Assembly (NCBI RefSeq): GCF_003130705.1
Contig: NZ_CP021354.1
Coordinates: forward strand, 6,510,001 to 6,574,000
Length of the DNA: 64,000 nucleotides
DNA from: Rhodococcus oxybenzonivorans
Lineage (GTDB): Bacteria; Actinomycetota; Actinomycetes; Mycobacteriales; Mycobacteriaceae
Reading direction: 5' to 3'
The translations under genes and the position numbers were made by a program. Positions 16,645 to 25,611 of this stretch are shown in pieces; the stretch's first letter is position 1, and every line of letters starts with the position of its first letter. The notes under the pieces are model-generated. The model was not told the origin of the DNA and searched no databases. It saw nothing but the letters and a program-made list of their open reading frames with translations.

Positions 16645-16944
16645 CGCGCTCGTCCTCCTCGCGTCCTGCCTGCGTCTCGCCCCCTGCCTACAGGCGTTGC
16701 CGTCGGCGCGGTGAAACGAAACGTCGAAGCCGGGAATGTTCCGGGGCTCGAACGCCGCGCCGACGGTGACCGCCGACCGCACCCACGGTGAGCTGGGCTT
16801 TTCGCGGTGCCGCCCTCGTCTTCTCGGGGACGGCAGAATCCGATCATAACGACCTTTCATCCCCACTGCCCAGGGCAAAAGGTCACCAGCGCGCACGCTC
16901 GGCCGAGACCGCTGTTCCGGGTCCACTGCGGTCGGATAGATCGA
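16645..16944. other. Gap without a supported gene
   Basis: About 300 bases separate the small selO-linked gene from the DUF4193 gene. Frames here are arginine- and proline-rich and look like antisense shadows. The promoter of the selO unit should lie within it, but I cannot point to a clear -10/-35 pair. Confidence 0.3.
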
Positions 16945-17241
16945 TCAGTTGGCGCAGTCGCGGCAGATCATCCGACTGTCGGTGCGCTCGGCCAACCGGC
17001 TACGGTGATGGACGAGGAAGCAACTGGTGCAGGTGAACTCGTCACTTCGCTTCGGTACCACCTTGACCATGAGCTCTTCACTGGACAGGTCGGCGCCCGG
17101 CAGCTCGAACGACTCCATGACATCTGCATCATCGAGGTCGATGTCGACGTCGGGGGATCGGGGTTCTTTCCTGGTTTCGAGCTGATGGAGCGACTCTTCG
17201 ACAAGATCATCCGGACCACTCAGTCTGGGTGCGCCGTGCGT
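16945..17241 (-). CDS. DUF4193-domain protein, start codon unresolved
   Basis: The C-terminal 98 codons match the DUF4193 family of actinobacteria: APRLSGPDDLVEESLHQLE, the acidic middle DVDIDLDDADVMESFELPGA, and the zinc knuckle FTCTSCFLVHHRSRLAERTD with RMICRDCAN (CxxC and CxxC). Family members normally begin with a short MATDYDAPR-like lead, equivalent to THGAPR here. In this frame no ATG, GTG or TTG occurs near that point; the first in-frame start lies deep inside the YeiH gene. Another frame just upstream (EEIRLFVGKLGHHIVELTAR) is open and ends in the same place, so a frameshift or an unusual start is possible. The coordinates mark the recognisable domain. Confidence 0.6.
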   Translation of the reverse strand, partial: THGAPRLSGPDDLVEESLHQLETRKEPRSPDVDIDLDDADVMESFELPGADLSSEELMVKVVPKRSDEFTCTSCFLVHHRSRLAERTDSRMICRDCAN

Positions 17242-17341
17242 CTGTGACGGGCGGTGAGTTCGACGATGTGGTGGCCCAGCTTCCCGACGAATAAGCGGAT
17301 CTCCTCGGTACCGGACCCGTTCAGCACTGATGCCGCGGTAG

Positions 17342-18424
17342 TCACCCCACCAGAAGAACACCGACCAGCGCGATAGAGGCCACCCAGACGGTGGAGATGC
17401 CCGCGAGCACGAAGGGCCGCGCACCGACCTTCTTGATCGTGGCGATCTGGACGCCGGCGCCGAGGGCGAACATCGCGGCGGTGAGCAGGGCGGTCTGCAC
17501 GATCTTGGCTTCTGCGAGCAGGGCGGAGGGCAGCACGCCGGACGACCGCAGGCCGACGCAGGCGAGGAACGCGAGCACGAAGAGCGGGACGAGCGGGGGC
17601 CGCTTCACGTCGGCGTCGGTGCCGGCGAGCTTGCGCTGGCGCACGCTGAGGACGGCCATGACCGGGGCGAGCATGAGGACTCGCGCGAGTTTGACCACCG
17701 CGGCGACGCCGAGGGCAGCACCGCCGATCGCGCCGCCCGCGGCGACGACCTGCGCAACCTCGTGGATGGAGCCGCCCGCCCACAGGCCGGCGTCGGTGTC
17801 GGAGAGTCCCAGCGCCCGCGACAGCAGCGGAATCGCGGGGATCATGAGCGTGCCGAAGATGACGACGAGCGCGACTGCGGTGATCACCTCTTCCTCGTCG
17901 GCGTCGACGACTCCGTCGACCGCTGCCACGGCGGCCGCACCGCAGATCGAGAATCCGCAGGCGATGAGCAGACGCTGGGTCCAGCTGAGGCCGAGTACCT
18001 TGCCCGCGAACATCGTTCCCACGATGCCGAGACAGACGATCGAGACGACCACGACGATGACGCCCCAGCCCAGTCCGAGGATGTCGCTCAGCATCAACTG
18101 GAGTCCGAGGAGCGCGATACCCACCCGCAACAATTTCTTGGCGGAGAACTGCAGTCCCGGCCGCAGGCGTTCGGGCAGATGCACGACGTTCGACAGAACG
18201 GCGCCGAGAACGATGGCGATGAGCAGCGGGCTCACCGTCGGAAGGAACCGGCCGACACCCATGGCGATGGCGGTCGCGACGGCGCACAGCGCCAGACCCG
18301 GCAGGAGGGTGGCCGTGGCGCTGTGCAGTCGCGGCAGCGCGGCGGGGCTCGGGGCGCGCTGTTCCTCGGACTTCGATTCCCTCAGCTGACTACTCATACG
18401 TCTACGGTCGATCAGAATCGACAT
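17342..18424 (-). CDS. YeiH-family putative sulfate exporter
   Basis: 360 residues with about ten membrane segments (for example LLPGLALCAVATAIAMGVG, VIVVVVSIVCLGIVGTMFAG, VIFGTLMIPAIPLLSRALGL). Conserved family stretches are AKKLLRVGIALLGLQLMLSD, GFSICGAAAVAAV, DADEEEVITAVALVVIFGT and GLWAGGSIHEVAQVVAAG. YeiH/UPF0324 proteins are annotated as sulfate or anion exporters, based mostly on context. It is divergent from a LysR regulator with a clear palindrome between them and lies close to a taurine locus that releases sulfite, which fits sulfur-anion export. The start could also be ATG 18397; neither has a good ribosome site. Confidence 0.8.
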   Translation of the reverse strand: MSILIDRRRMSSQLRESKSEEQRAPSPAALPRLHSATATLLPGLALCAVATAIAMGVGRFLPTVSPLLIAIVLGAVLSNVVHLPERLRPGLQFSAKKLLRVGIALLGLQLMLSDILGLGWGVIVVVVSIVCLGIVGTMFAGKVLGLSWTQRLLIACGFSICGAAAVAAVDGVVDADEEEVITAVALVVIFGTLMIPAIPLLSRALGLSDTDAGLWAGGSIHEVAQVVAAGGAIGGAALGVAAVVKLARVLMLAPVMAVLSVRQRKLAGTDADVKRPPLVPLFVLAFLACVGLRSSGVLPSALLAEAKIVQTALLTAAMFALGAGVQIATIKKVGARPFVLAGISTVWVASIALVGVLLVG

Positions 18425-18452
18425 CTGCGGTAGCCGTCAGTTCGGCATGGGC

Positions 18453-18471
18453 ACATATCAAAGAGATATGT
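18453..18471. promoter_or_regulatory. Candidate LysR operator (perfect palindrome)
   Basis: ACATATC-AAAGA-GATATGT is a perfect 7-bp inverted repeat with a 5-base centre, in the 74-base gap between the divergent yeiH-like and lysR genes. It contains an ATC-N-GAT core as in T-N11-A LysR boxes. It is 28 bases before the regulator's start, a usual place for autoregulation. Confidence 0.65.
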
Positions 18472-18498
18472 CTTGCGCGCAGGCCATATACTGAATGC

Positions 18499-19404
18499 AT
18501 GTCCCGCAAATGGCCCGACTTCGCCGTGCTCGAGTTACTCGTCGGCGTCGACGACCATGGAAGTCTCGGCGCCGCCAGTAGACTCGCTGGAATGGCCCAG
18601 CCGAACGCGAGCCGCGCCGTGAAACAACTCGAGCGGCAGTTCGGCATGACACTGCTGCAGCGCAGTCCGACTGGCTCCACGCTGACACCTCAAGGCACGG
18701 TGATCGCGCACTGGGCTCGCCGGGTTCTCTCCGATACCCGCCGACTGCTCGATGTGGCGGACGGATTGCGCGCCGAACGCACCGCCGAACTGACGGTCGC
18801 AGCCAGCATGACGGTGGCAGAGCACTTGATGCCGGCCTGGCTGGGCCAGTTCCGCAGCCTGTACCCGGACGTCACCATCCATCTGCAGGTGCATAACTCG
18901 ACGCAGGTGTTCGACCGGGTAGCCGGCCGGACGTGCGACGTCGGGTTCGTCGAATCCCCCTCGGTACCGAGACCCCTGAAAAGCCTCACGGTGGCGCGTG
19001 ACCGGTTGGTGGTCGTCGTTCACCCCACCCATCCGTGGGCGCGCAGGCGTAAAGCACTGTCCGTAGCCGAGTTGGCCATGACGCCCCTACTTGCCCGTGA
19101 ACCGGGCTCGGGTACTCGCACCACGCTCGATGTGGCGTTGCAGGAATACGACAGGGCGGCACCGCTCCTCGAACTCGGGAGCGCCGCCGCTATTCGAACC
19201 AGTGTGCTGGCCGGGGTCGGCCCCGCGGTGATGAGCACACTCGCAGTGGCGGAGCAGGTGGAGGCCGGCGAGCTGAAGGTGATCGACGTGGAGGGTCTCG
19301 ACCTCGACCGCGTACTGCGCGCGGCGTGGCGCGGACCTCGTCAACTCGAGGGTCCCGCAGGGGAACTGGTGCGTCTGGTCCGCCGAGTCGGTACCGATCG
19401 CTGA
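18499..19404 (+). CDS. LysR-family transcriptional regulator
   Basis: 301 residues. The N-terminal winged HTH reads FAVLELLVGVDDHGSLGAAS, then MAQPNASRAVKQLERQFGMT, then LLQRSPTGSTLTPQG. The C-terminal periplasmic-binding-fold sensor begins ELTVAASMTVAEHLMPAWLG and includes the RxxDVGFVESP motif. ATG 18499 is 28 bases from the palindrome at 18453-18471. It is divergent from the YeiH-type exporter, so it most likely controls that gene and itself, perhaps in response to a sulfur compound. It could equally act on the TauE gene that follows convergently. Confidence 0.88.
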   Translation: MSRKWPDFAVLELLVGVDDHGSLGAASRLAGMAQPNASRAVKQLERQFGMTLLQRSPTGSTLTPQGTVIAHWARRVLSDTRRLLDVADGLRAERTAELTVAASMTVAEHLMPAWLGQFRSLYPDVTIHLQVHNSTQVFDRVAGRTCDVGFVESPSVPRPLKSLTVARDRLVVVVHPTHPWARRRKALSVAELAMTPLLAREPGSGTRTTLDVALQEYDRAAPLLELGSAAAIRTSVLAGVGPAVMSTLAVAEQVEAGELKVIDVEGLDLDRVLRAAWRGPRQLEGPAGELVRLVRRVGTDR

Positions 19405-19414
19405 GCTCGCCTGC

Positions 19415-20146
19415 CTATCCGACGGTGAGGGTCACCGCGCCTGCGGCGATGACCAGCACGATGACGGCAGAGCGGAACACGCCCGGCGACAATCGCCGGG
19501 CAATCGCCAGTCCGATCAGGTTGCCCATCAGGGCCGCGAGCACGAATACCGGAAGGCGTGGCCAGATCATCGACTCCGTTACCTCGTCGCGAAACCAGAG
19601 AATTGCCAACGCAATGACATTGGCGACGATGAAGTAGCCCGCGAGATCAGCGATGAAGGACAGTGGCGGCAGCCGCGCCCGCATGAGCAGCAGCACGGGG
19701 GGTGGTCCGTTGAGAGATGTGGTTGTTCCGAGGTATCCGCCGACGGCACCGGTGAGCGCCAGCGCCGGGGTCGACGGCGTCCGTGGTGTCTCCGTCCGCA
19801 CTGGAAGAGCCATGGCGACTCCGCACATCATGACCAACGCTCCCGCAGCCGGTTTCAAGAATTGCTCCGGCAGCAAGCTCAGCGTCACGGCACCCAACCA
19901 GGCCCCCGGCAGGCTGCCGGCTCCCAGCAACGCAACTCTGCCCCAATTGATCTGGCTCCGCAGCTGATATGCCGCGCTGAGGCGGGTGACCAGTCCCGCG
20001 ACGAGGTTCACGAACACCACCTCGGCGACGTCGAATCCGGCCATCAACATGACCGGGGTAGCGATGAGGGCCGTTCCGAATCCGGTGGCGCCACCGATGA
20101 CCGAGGCAATACCGATACAGAGGGCACCCAGTATCAGCATCGCCAT
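19415..20146 (-). CDS. TauE/SafE-family sulfite/anion exporter (first of two)
   Basis: 243 residues with about eight hydrophobic helices arranged as two repeats; repeat 1 has GGATGFGTALIATPVMLMAG and LRSQINWGRVALLGAGSLPG, repeat 2 has GAVGGYLGTTTSLNGPPPVL and GNLIGLAIARRLSPGVFRSA. These GxGTxL and NGP motifs are typical of TauE/SafE. The start ATG 20146 is preceded by GAAGGGA. Upstream on the same strand lies pta (stop 41 bases away), so it probably belongs to the taurine unit and exports the sulfite released by Xsc. The similar gene at 25612-26388 is a distinct paralogue, not a recent copy. Confidence 0.82.
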   Translation of the reverse strand: MAMLILGALCIGIASVIGGATGFGTALIATPVMLMAGFDVAEVVFVNLVAGLVTRLSAAYQLRSQINWGRVALLGAGSLPGAWLGAVTLSLLPEQFLKPAAGALVMMCGVAMALPVRTETPRTPSTPALALTGAVGGYLGTTTSLNGPPPVLLLMRARLPPLSFIADLAGYFIVANVIALAILWFRDEVTESMIWPRLPVFVLAALMGNLIGLAIARRLSPGVFRSAVIVLVIAAGAVTLTVG

Positions 20147-20186
20147 GGTGAATCCCTTCGTTCGGAGGCCTCGGTGACGAGGTCGA

Positions 20187-21215
20187 TCAGGTGGCCAGCG
20201 ATTGGATCGCACTCACCAGAGACATCAACTCGATGTCGCTGCTGCTGCATCCGCGGGAAAGATCGTTCCACGGCGCCGACAGTCCCTGCAGAATCGGTCC
20301 CAGCGCTGTTGCGCCACCGAGCCGCTGCGCGATCTTGTATCCGATGTTCCCGGCGTCGAGATTCGGAAAGACCAGGACATTCGCGCGGCCGGCGACCCTC
20401 GAATCCGGAGCCTTCGACGCCGCGATTTCGACGACGAGGGCGGCATCGAACTGAAGATCTCCGTCGACGTGCAGGTCCGGGTCGCGCAACCGCACCCGCT
20501 GCACCGCCTCGCGGACCTTCTCCACCCGCGGGTGGCTGGCACTGCCCTGGGTGCTGAACGAGAGCATTGCCGCGACGGGCGGCTGCTCGGTGAGCTGGAA
20601 GTGAGTGGCGCTTGCGGCCAGGGCTATATTCACCAGTTCGTCGACGGTGGGGTCGGGCACGACGGCGCAGTCGGAGAACGTCAGCTGCCTGCCGTCCGGT
20701 AGCAGCATCAGGAACGAACTCGACAGGATGCTCGAGCCCGGTGCGAGACCGACAATGCGCAATCCGGCTCGCAGCACGTCGGACGTCGGCCTGCTCGCAC
20801 CCGCGACGCAGGCATCGACCATTCCCGCGCGTAGTGCCGCCGCGGCGAGGCACACCGGGTCGGACAGCGCCGGCTCGATCCGATCAGGGTATTTGGCGAA
20901 TCCCGATTCGACGGCGTCGCGGATCGCGGAGTCGGCGGCCGCCTCGGCGAGGTCGACGACGAGTTCCTCGGGCAGGGGGATACGCGCACCCTCGGCGATA
21001 CGCCGGATGACGTCCCGCCGCCCGAACAGCCGGGGGGAGACGACGCATTTGTGGTGCAGATGGTGGGCCGCACGGATTGCGCGTTCGTCTTCTCCGTCCG
21101 CGAGACCGACGACGCGATCCGCCCCTCTCAGGGTGGTAATCCAGTGGTCGATCAGCGACGAATCCTGTAGTCGTGCAGCGTCAATGAGCGGTACAGCGGT
21201 GACGCTCGGGGCCAT
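20187..21215 (-). CDS. pta: Phosphate acetyltransferase
   Basis: Moves the acetyl group of acetyl phosphate to CoA (342 residues, the short single-domain form). Family stretches are [100 protein letters not shown] and [20 protein letters not shown]. In taurine dissimilation Pta takes the acetyl phosphate made by Xsc to acetyl-CoA. Ack is not next to it, which fits assimilation rather than acetate overflow. It follows tpa on the same strand, but a strong hairpin (21244-21277) lies between them, so pta may be attenuated or have its own promoter. Confidence 0.9.
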   Translation of the reverse strand: MAPSVTAVPLIDAARLQDSSLIDHWITTLRGADRVVGLADGEDERAIRAAHHLHHKCVVSPRLFGRRDVIRRIAEGARIPLPEELVVDLAEAAADSAIRDAVESGFAKYPDRIEPALSDPVCLAAAALRAGMVDACVAGASRPTSDVLRAGLRIVGLAPGSSILSSSFLMLLPDGRQLTFSDCAVVPDPTVDELVNIALAASATHFQLTEQPPVAAMLSFSTQGSASHPRVEKVREAVQRVRLRDPDLHVDGDLQFDAALVVEIAASKAPDSRVAGRANVLVFPNLDAGNIGYKIAQRLGGATALGPILQGLSAPWNDLSRGCSSSDIELMSLVSAIQSLAT

Positions 21216-21243
21216 GGCCTCGCTCTCCCATCACTACGAATAG

Positions 21244-21277
21244 GGGTGGCGGTCGTCGAACTCGACGACCGCCACCC
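21244..21277 (-). terminator. Strong hairpin between tpa and pta
   Basis: GGGTGGCGGTCGTCGA and its perfect complement TCGACGACCGCCACCC are separated by two bases, a 16-bp near-gapless stem. It lies 27 bases beyond the tpa stop and 28 bases before the pta start codon, so it should end or attenuate tpa transcription. Confidence 0.75.
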
Positions 21278-21304
21278 GCTGGAACTCGGGGAACGTATCG
21301 TTCC

Positions 21305-22675
21305 CTACGGCTGAATTGCCTTCTCGATGTCGGTGAGCATGCTGTCGATTCCGTGGAGCAGCTCCGAGAGCACCTCGTCGTCGGCAACGAGCGGTGGCGA
21401 AATCATCAGCATCGTGGCACCACGGTCGTCGCCGCGGAGAATGACCTTGGTGCGGGCGAACGCCTCCGGCAGCACCTTGCGCAACACCGTCAGCGACTCC
21501 TGCTCGGTGAACTCGCGGCCGCTGTCGCTGTCGGCCATCAGTTCGATCGCGTAGAAGAAGCCGGTGCCGCGCACGTCCTTGACACAGCGGTGCGCGTTCA
21601 TCAGCGAGTCGAGTGCCGACCGCAACTTCGGGCCCCGCGCGGTGACGTTGCCCAGTACGTTCTCGTCGCGCATCGCGGTGATGTTGGCGACCGCCACCGC
21701 TGTCGACACCGGGTGTCCGCCCCACGTCGCGCCGTGCGTGAACACGCCGCCCTTGGGCGAGTCGTACAGCTCGCGAACCAGCTGCTCGCGGACGATCAGG
21801 CCACCGAGCGGGGCGTATCCGGAGGTGGAGCCCTTCGCGAACGTGATCATGTCGGGCACCACACCGGTGAGCCCGTGCCCGAACCAGTGTCCGAGGCGGC
21901 CGAACGAGCAGATCACCTCGTCCGAGACGAGCAGGATCCCGTGTTTGTCGCACAGCGCGCGCAGCGCGGGCCAGTACCCGTCCGGCGGGACGAGGGCGCC
22001 GCGCCCGTTCTGAACCGGCTCGGCGAACACGGCCGCGATGGTCTCGGCGCCCTCTTCCTCGATGACGGCTTCGATCGCAGCGATGCAGTCGAGCTCGTTC
22101 GCCGGGCCGCAGTCACCGAGGTAACCGAGGGTGTTGGGCACGGAGCGAACTCCGGGCAGCAGCGGTCCGAACGGATCTTTGATCTTGGGCAGCTGCGTCA
22201 CCGAGAGCGCGCCGAGAGTGGTTCCGTGGTAGGCCATCTCGCGGCTGATGATCTTGGTTCGCTGGGGGTTGCCCTGGCTGCGGTGATACTGCCGGGCGAA
22301 CTTGACGGCCGTCTCCACCGCCTCGGATCCCGAGTTGACGAAGAAGGTCGTCCCGAGATCACCGGGCGCCAGGTCGGCGATGAGCGCGGACGCCTCGATC
22401 GCGGGAATGTGGGCGCTGCCCCAGTTCGAGGCGTACGCCAGCGTCCCGATCTGCTCGCTCGCCGCCTTGGCGATGTCGTCACGGCCGTGACCGATGTTCA
22501 CGCAGAACAGGCCTGCCAGACCGTCGAGGAAACGGTCCCCCTCAGTGTCGATCAGATAGCTGCCCTCGCCACGAACGAACACCGGGAAGTCGCTGTCCCA
22601 GGTGTCCTTGCGGGTGAAATGAGGTCCGAGGTGCCGGCGGGCCCGTGCTCGCAATTCGGTGACGTCCACGACCAT
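21305..22675 (-). CDS. tpa: Taurine--pyruvate aminotransferase (class III, PLP)
   Basis: Transfers the amino group of taurine to pyruvate, giving sulfoacetaldehyde and alanine. The 456-residue product is a class-III aminotransferase: LAGLFCVNIGHGRDDIAKAA, TTFFVNSGSEAVETAVKFAR, AYHGTTLGALSVT, the PLP aspartate in LLVSDEVICSFGRLGHWFG and the Schiff-base lysine in DMITFAKGSTSGYAPLGG. The taurine specificity is inferred from xsc, pta, ald and tauR around it. ATG 22675 sits directly after AAGGAG; a GTG at 22669 has better spacing and may be the real start. It is divergent from ald across a shared regulatory region. The alanine it makes is the substrate of Ald. Confidence 0.88.
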   Translation of the reverse strand: MVVDVTELRARARRHLGPHFTRKDTWDSDFPVFVRGEGSYLIDTEGDRFLDGLAGLFCVNIGHGRDDIAKAASEQIGTLAYASNWGSAHIPAIEASALIADLAPGDLGTTFFVNSGSEAVETAVKFARQYHRSQGNPQRTKIISREMAYHGTTLGALSVTQLPKIKDPFGPLLPGVRSVPNTLGYLGDCGPANELDCIAAIEAVIEEEGAETIAAVFAEPVQNGRGALVPPDGYWPALRALCDKHGILLVSDEVICSFGRLGHWFGHGLTGVVPDMITFAKGSTSGYAPLGGLIVREQLVRELYDSPKGGVFTHGATWGGHPVSTAVAVANITAMRDENVLGNVTARGPKLRSALDSLMNAHRCVKDVRGTGFFYAIELMADSDSGREFTEQESLTVLRKVLPEAFARTKVILRGDDRGATMLMISPPLVADDEVLSELLHGIDSMLTDIEKAIQP

Positions 22676-22894
22676 CTCCTTCGTTGTCGAATGGCTGTGA
22701 TCCACACCATACGGACGGCGCGGACCGCAGGTCAGGGCCAGAAGAGCGGTATTCGATGGGTCCAGACTGGTCCCGATAGCCGACGCAAAACTGGTCCTTC
22801 TGGTCCCATGCCAGAGTGATCCAGACTTCGTTATCGCCCCGGCACCACGACTTGTGGACGGAGCAGTGATCAGCCCAGCCAACGGAGGTCTCAG
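22676..22894. promoter_or_regulatory. Divergent tpa-ald control region with repeated TauR-like half-sites
   Basis: The 219-base gap holds a cluster of the half-site CTGGTCC or its inverse GGACCAG/TCCAGA: GGTCCAGA (22760), ACTGGTCC (22767 and 22791), TCTGGTCC (22800), CCAGAG (22813) and GATCCAGA (22819). MocR/TauR regulators bind paired direct and inverted repeats of this general size between divergent genes. The MocR gene itself is just downstream of ald. Confidence 0.6.
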
Positions 22895-24016
22895 ATGAGG
22901 ATCGGTATCCCCAAGGAAGTCAAGAACCACGAGTACCGGGTAGCGGCCACTCCGGCCGGAGTGCACGAACTCGTCAGTCACGGACACGACGTGTTTGTGG
23001 AACGTGGTGCGGGAGAAGGATCGTCGATCGGAGACGACGCCTATGGCGCCGCGGGGGCAAAGATCCTCGACACGGCCGACGCCGTCTGGCAGAGCGCCGA
23101 ACTGGTCCTCAAGGTCAAAGAGCCCATCGCGGAGGAATACCACCGGATGCGTTCGGACCTCACACTGTTCACCTACCTGCACCTCGCTGCAGGTGAAGAG
23201 TGCACCCGCGCCCTACTCTCCGCGGGAACCAATTCCGTTGCGTACGAGACCGTTCAACTTCCCGACGGGTCACTGCCCCTGCTGTTCCCGATGAGTGAGG
23301 TCGCCGGCCGGCTCGCGCCCCTCGTCGGTGCGCAGGCACTCATGCGGCCCGAGGGTGGCCGAGGCGTACTCATCGGCGGGGTGTCCGGGGTGCTGCCGGC
23401 CCGCGTCGTTGTCATCGGCGCCGGCGTGTCGGGTATGAACGCCGTCGCGGTCGCCGCCGGCACCTGGGCGGACGTCGTCCTGTTCGACAAGAACGTCGAC
23501 AAGCTCCGCGCCGCCGATCGGATGTACCAGGGCCGGATCCGCACCCTCGCCGCCAACGCGTACTCCATCGAGCAGGAGGTCATGCAGGCCGACCTCGTCA
23601 TCGGCGCCGTGCTCGTCCCCGGTGCGAAGGCCCCGAAGATCATCTCGAACTCGCTGGTCTCCCGGATGAAGCCAGGCAGCGTTCTCGTCGACATCGCCAT
23701 CGACCAGGGCGGGTGCTTCGAAGATTCGCGTCCCACCACCCACGCAGACCCCACGTTCCGGGTCCACGACTCGGTGTTCTACTGCGTGGCGAACATGCCC
23801 GGAGCGGTGCCGCACACCTCCACGCATGCGCTGACCAACGTCACCCTGCCCTACACCTTGCAGATCGCCGAGAAGGGACTCGCCCGCGCCGCGCGGGAGA
23901 ACGCCGCTCTCCGCGCGGGCGTCAGCACGGTCGCGGGGCGGCTCACCAACGATGCCGTCGGCGTCGCACTCGGAATCGAGTCGATCGACGTGGAAGAAGC
24001 GCTCGACCTCGTCTGA
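22895..24016 (+). CDS. ald: Alanine dehydrogenase
   Basis: NAD-dependent oxidation of L-alanine to pyruvate and ammonium (373 residues, normal length). It has the N-terminal [20 protein letters not shown] (substrate Arg and Lys), [28 protein letters not shown], the Rossmann loop [18 protein letters not shown] and the catalytic-site stretch [20 protein letters not shown], all as in known Ald. ATG 22895 follows GGAGGT. Divergent from tpa, it regenerates the pyruvate that Tpa consumes and frees taurine nitrogen as ammonium. The tauR-type gene follows after a structured 105-base spacer. Confidence 0.95.
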   Translation: MRIGIPKEVKNHEYRVAATPAGVHELVSHGHDVFVERGAGEGSSIGDDAYGAAGAKILDTADAVWQSAELVLKVKEPIAEEYHRMRSDLTLFTYLHLAAGEECTRALLSAGTNSVAYETVQLPDGSLPLLFPMSEVAGRLAPLVGAQALMRPEGGRGVLIGGVSGVLPARVVVIGAGVSGMNAVAVAAGTWADVVLFDKNVDKLRAADRMYQGRIRTLAANAYSIEQEVMQADLVIGAVLVPGAKAPKIISNSLVSRMKPGSVLVDIAIDQGGCFEDSRPTTHADPTFRVHDSVFYCVANMPGAVPHTSTHALTNVTLPYTLQIAEKGLARAARENAALRAGVSTVAGRLTNDAVGVALGIESIDVEEALDLV

Positions 24017-24024
24017 TTCCACTC

Positions 24025-24082
24025 GCCGGCCCGGCATACTGAGGAGTGCTCACCCGAGAACTTCTCGGTGTGCCGGGCCGGC
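24025..24082 (+). terminator. Nested hairpins between ald and the MocR regulator
   Basis: GCCGGCCCGGCA (24025-24036) pairs perfectly with TGCCGGGCCGGC (24071-24082), and inside the loop CCGAGAACTTCTCGG (24053-24067) is itself a palindrome. It begins 8 bases after the ald stop, so it should act as terminator, but it also forms the leader of the regulator gene and could attenuate it. Confidence 0.6.
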
Positions 24083-24121
24083 CTCGTCGTCAGCCCGCCA
24101 TTGATGTACAGGAGGCGATGC

Positions 24122-25591
24122 GTGCCGAGAACACTGATCGAGGTCGACCGCACTTCCACCGAGCCGCTCTACCGCCAGGTTCGGCGGGCGATCGAGCACG
24201 GCATCGCCAACGGGCTCTTCGATCCACGTCACCGGCTTCCGAGCTCCCGCGAGCTTGCCGTCGACCTGGCGATTTCGCGAAACACGATCAATCTGGCCTA
24301 TCAGGAGCTGATCGCGGAGGGTCTGGTCCAGAGCCATCAGCGGTCGGGCATGTTCGTGAATCCCGACATGATCGAGACCCTGGCATCCGACGCGCGCGCG
24401 ACCATCCCACGCATCGACTGGTCCACCCGGATAAGGCGTTACGCCGATGTCGACGTTCCGCACATAGAGAAGAATCTCGACTGGCACAGCTATCCCTACC
24501 CCTTCCTGGCCGGCCAGATCGACATCCGGAGCTTCCCCGCCCGCGCCTGGGTGCGCTGCCTACGTGACGCGCTGTATCAACCGCACGCCTACGCGAGCCT
24601 TCAGGACAGCGTCGGAGCGGACGACCCGATGCTCATCGACATGATCCGCCAGCACCTGCTGCCGTCCCGCGGAATCGAGGCGAGTGCGGACGAAGTACTC
24701 ATCACCGTCGGATCACAGCAAGGCCTGGACCTCGTCGGACGGGTACTGCTCGGTCCGGAACACCGCGTGGCCATCGAGAACCCGGGCTATCTCGATGCCC
24801 GGCACATCTTCCTGCGCACCGGCGCCCAGGTGTACGGCATCGACGTCGACGAGCGGGGCCTGCGCCCACCGGACACTCTGCGTGGCACCGATCTGATGTA
24901 CCTGACGCCCAGTCACCATCATCCGACCAACGCCACTCTCGGAATCGACCGGCGTCAGCACCTGCTACAACTCGCCGCCGAATCCGGCACCGTCATCGTC
25001 GAGGACGACTACGACAGCGAATTCCGCTACCACGGCAGTCCCAGCCCGGCACTCAAGGCGCTCGACTCCAGCGGCGACGCCGTGTATCTCGGCACCTTCT
25101 CGAAGTTCCTGGCACCCGGACTGCGCCTCGGTTACCTCGTCGGGCCCGCCGACCTGGTCCGCGAACTGCGCAATGCCCGCCGGTACGTGCTGCGCCACCC
25201 ACCCGGCCATCAGCAGCGCGCCCTGGCGATGCTGATCGACAGCGGTGAGTACCACCGCGCACTACGACACCACCGCAGCCAGATGAAGCACAAATGGGAA
25301 CGCCTCTGCGAAGCCGTCGACAAGTACCTTCCCTGGCCGCAGGAGTCGTATCCGCCCGGTGGCGTCAGCCTGTGGATGACCGGGCCCGAGAACCTCGATT
25401 GCCGGGTCCTGGTGCGCGAGGCGGAAGCCCGCGGGGTTCTCATCGAACGGGGTGACATCTTCTACACACAGCCCGTGCCGCCGCGCAACAACTTTCGAAT
25501 CGGCTACGGAGCGATTCCTCTGCGCTCAATCGAAGAAGGTATCGCGCTCCTCGGCCAGGCGTGCCAGGCGAGTTTCCGCCACTCCCGGTAA
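24122..25591 (+). CDS. tauR: MocR-family regulator (GntR HTH + aminotransferase fold), TauR-like
   Basis: 489 residues. The N-terminal GntR winged HTH reads EPLYRQVRRAIEHGIANGLF, then LPSSRELAVDLAISRNTINLA, then YQELIAEGLVQ. The rest is a fold-I aminotransferase domain with VGSQQGLDLVGRVLLGPEHR, VIVEDDYDSEFRYHG and the PLP lysine in YLGTFSKFLAPGLRLGYLVG. Such proteins sense PLP and an amine rather than catalyse. GTG 24122 is preceded by AGGAGG with good spacing; longer in-frame starts are less likely. Placed behind ald and near tpa, it is the likely taurine-responsive activator of the tpa-ald region, as TauR is in other bacteria; the symbol rests on context. Confidence 0.85.
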   Translation: MPRTLIEVDRTSTEPLYRQVRRAIEHGIANGLFDPRHRLPSSRELAVDLAISRNTINLAYQELIAEGLVQSHQRSGMFVNPDMIETLASDARATIPRIDWSTRIRRYADVDVPHIEKNLDWHSYPYPFLAGQIDIRSFPARAWVRCLRDALYQPHAYASLQDSVGADDPMLIDMIRQHLLPSRGIEASADEVLITVGSQQGLDLVGRVLLGPEHRVAIENPGYLDARHIFLRTGAQVYGIDVDERGLRPPDTLRGTDLMYLTPSHHHPTNATLGIDRRQHLLQLAAESGTVIVEDDYDSEFRYHGSPSPALKALDSSGDAVYLGTFSKFLAPGLRLGYLVGPADLVRELRNARRYVLRHPPGHQQRALAMLIDSGEYHRALRHHRSQMKHKWERLCEAVDKYLPWPQESYPPGGVSLWMTGPENLDCRVLVREAEARGVLIERGDIFYTQPVPPRNNFRIGYGAIPLRSIEEGIALLGQACQASFRHSR

Positions 25592-25611
25592 CTGCGGCGG
25601 CGAAAATCGCT

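Noticed and set aside
17391..18389. Plus-strand frame of 332 codons opposite the YeiH gene
   Set aside because: It mirrors the membrane-protein gene on the other strand and matches no family.
22895..24016. Reading of ald as a transhydrogenase alpha subunit
   Set aside because: Length, N-terminal motif and the taurine context fit alanine dehydrogenase; no membrane subunit follows.
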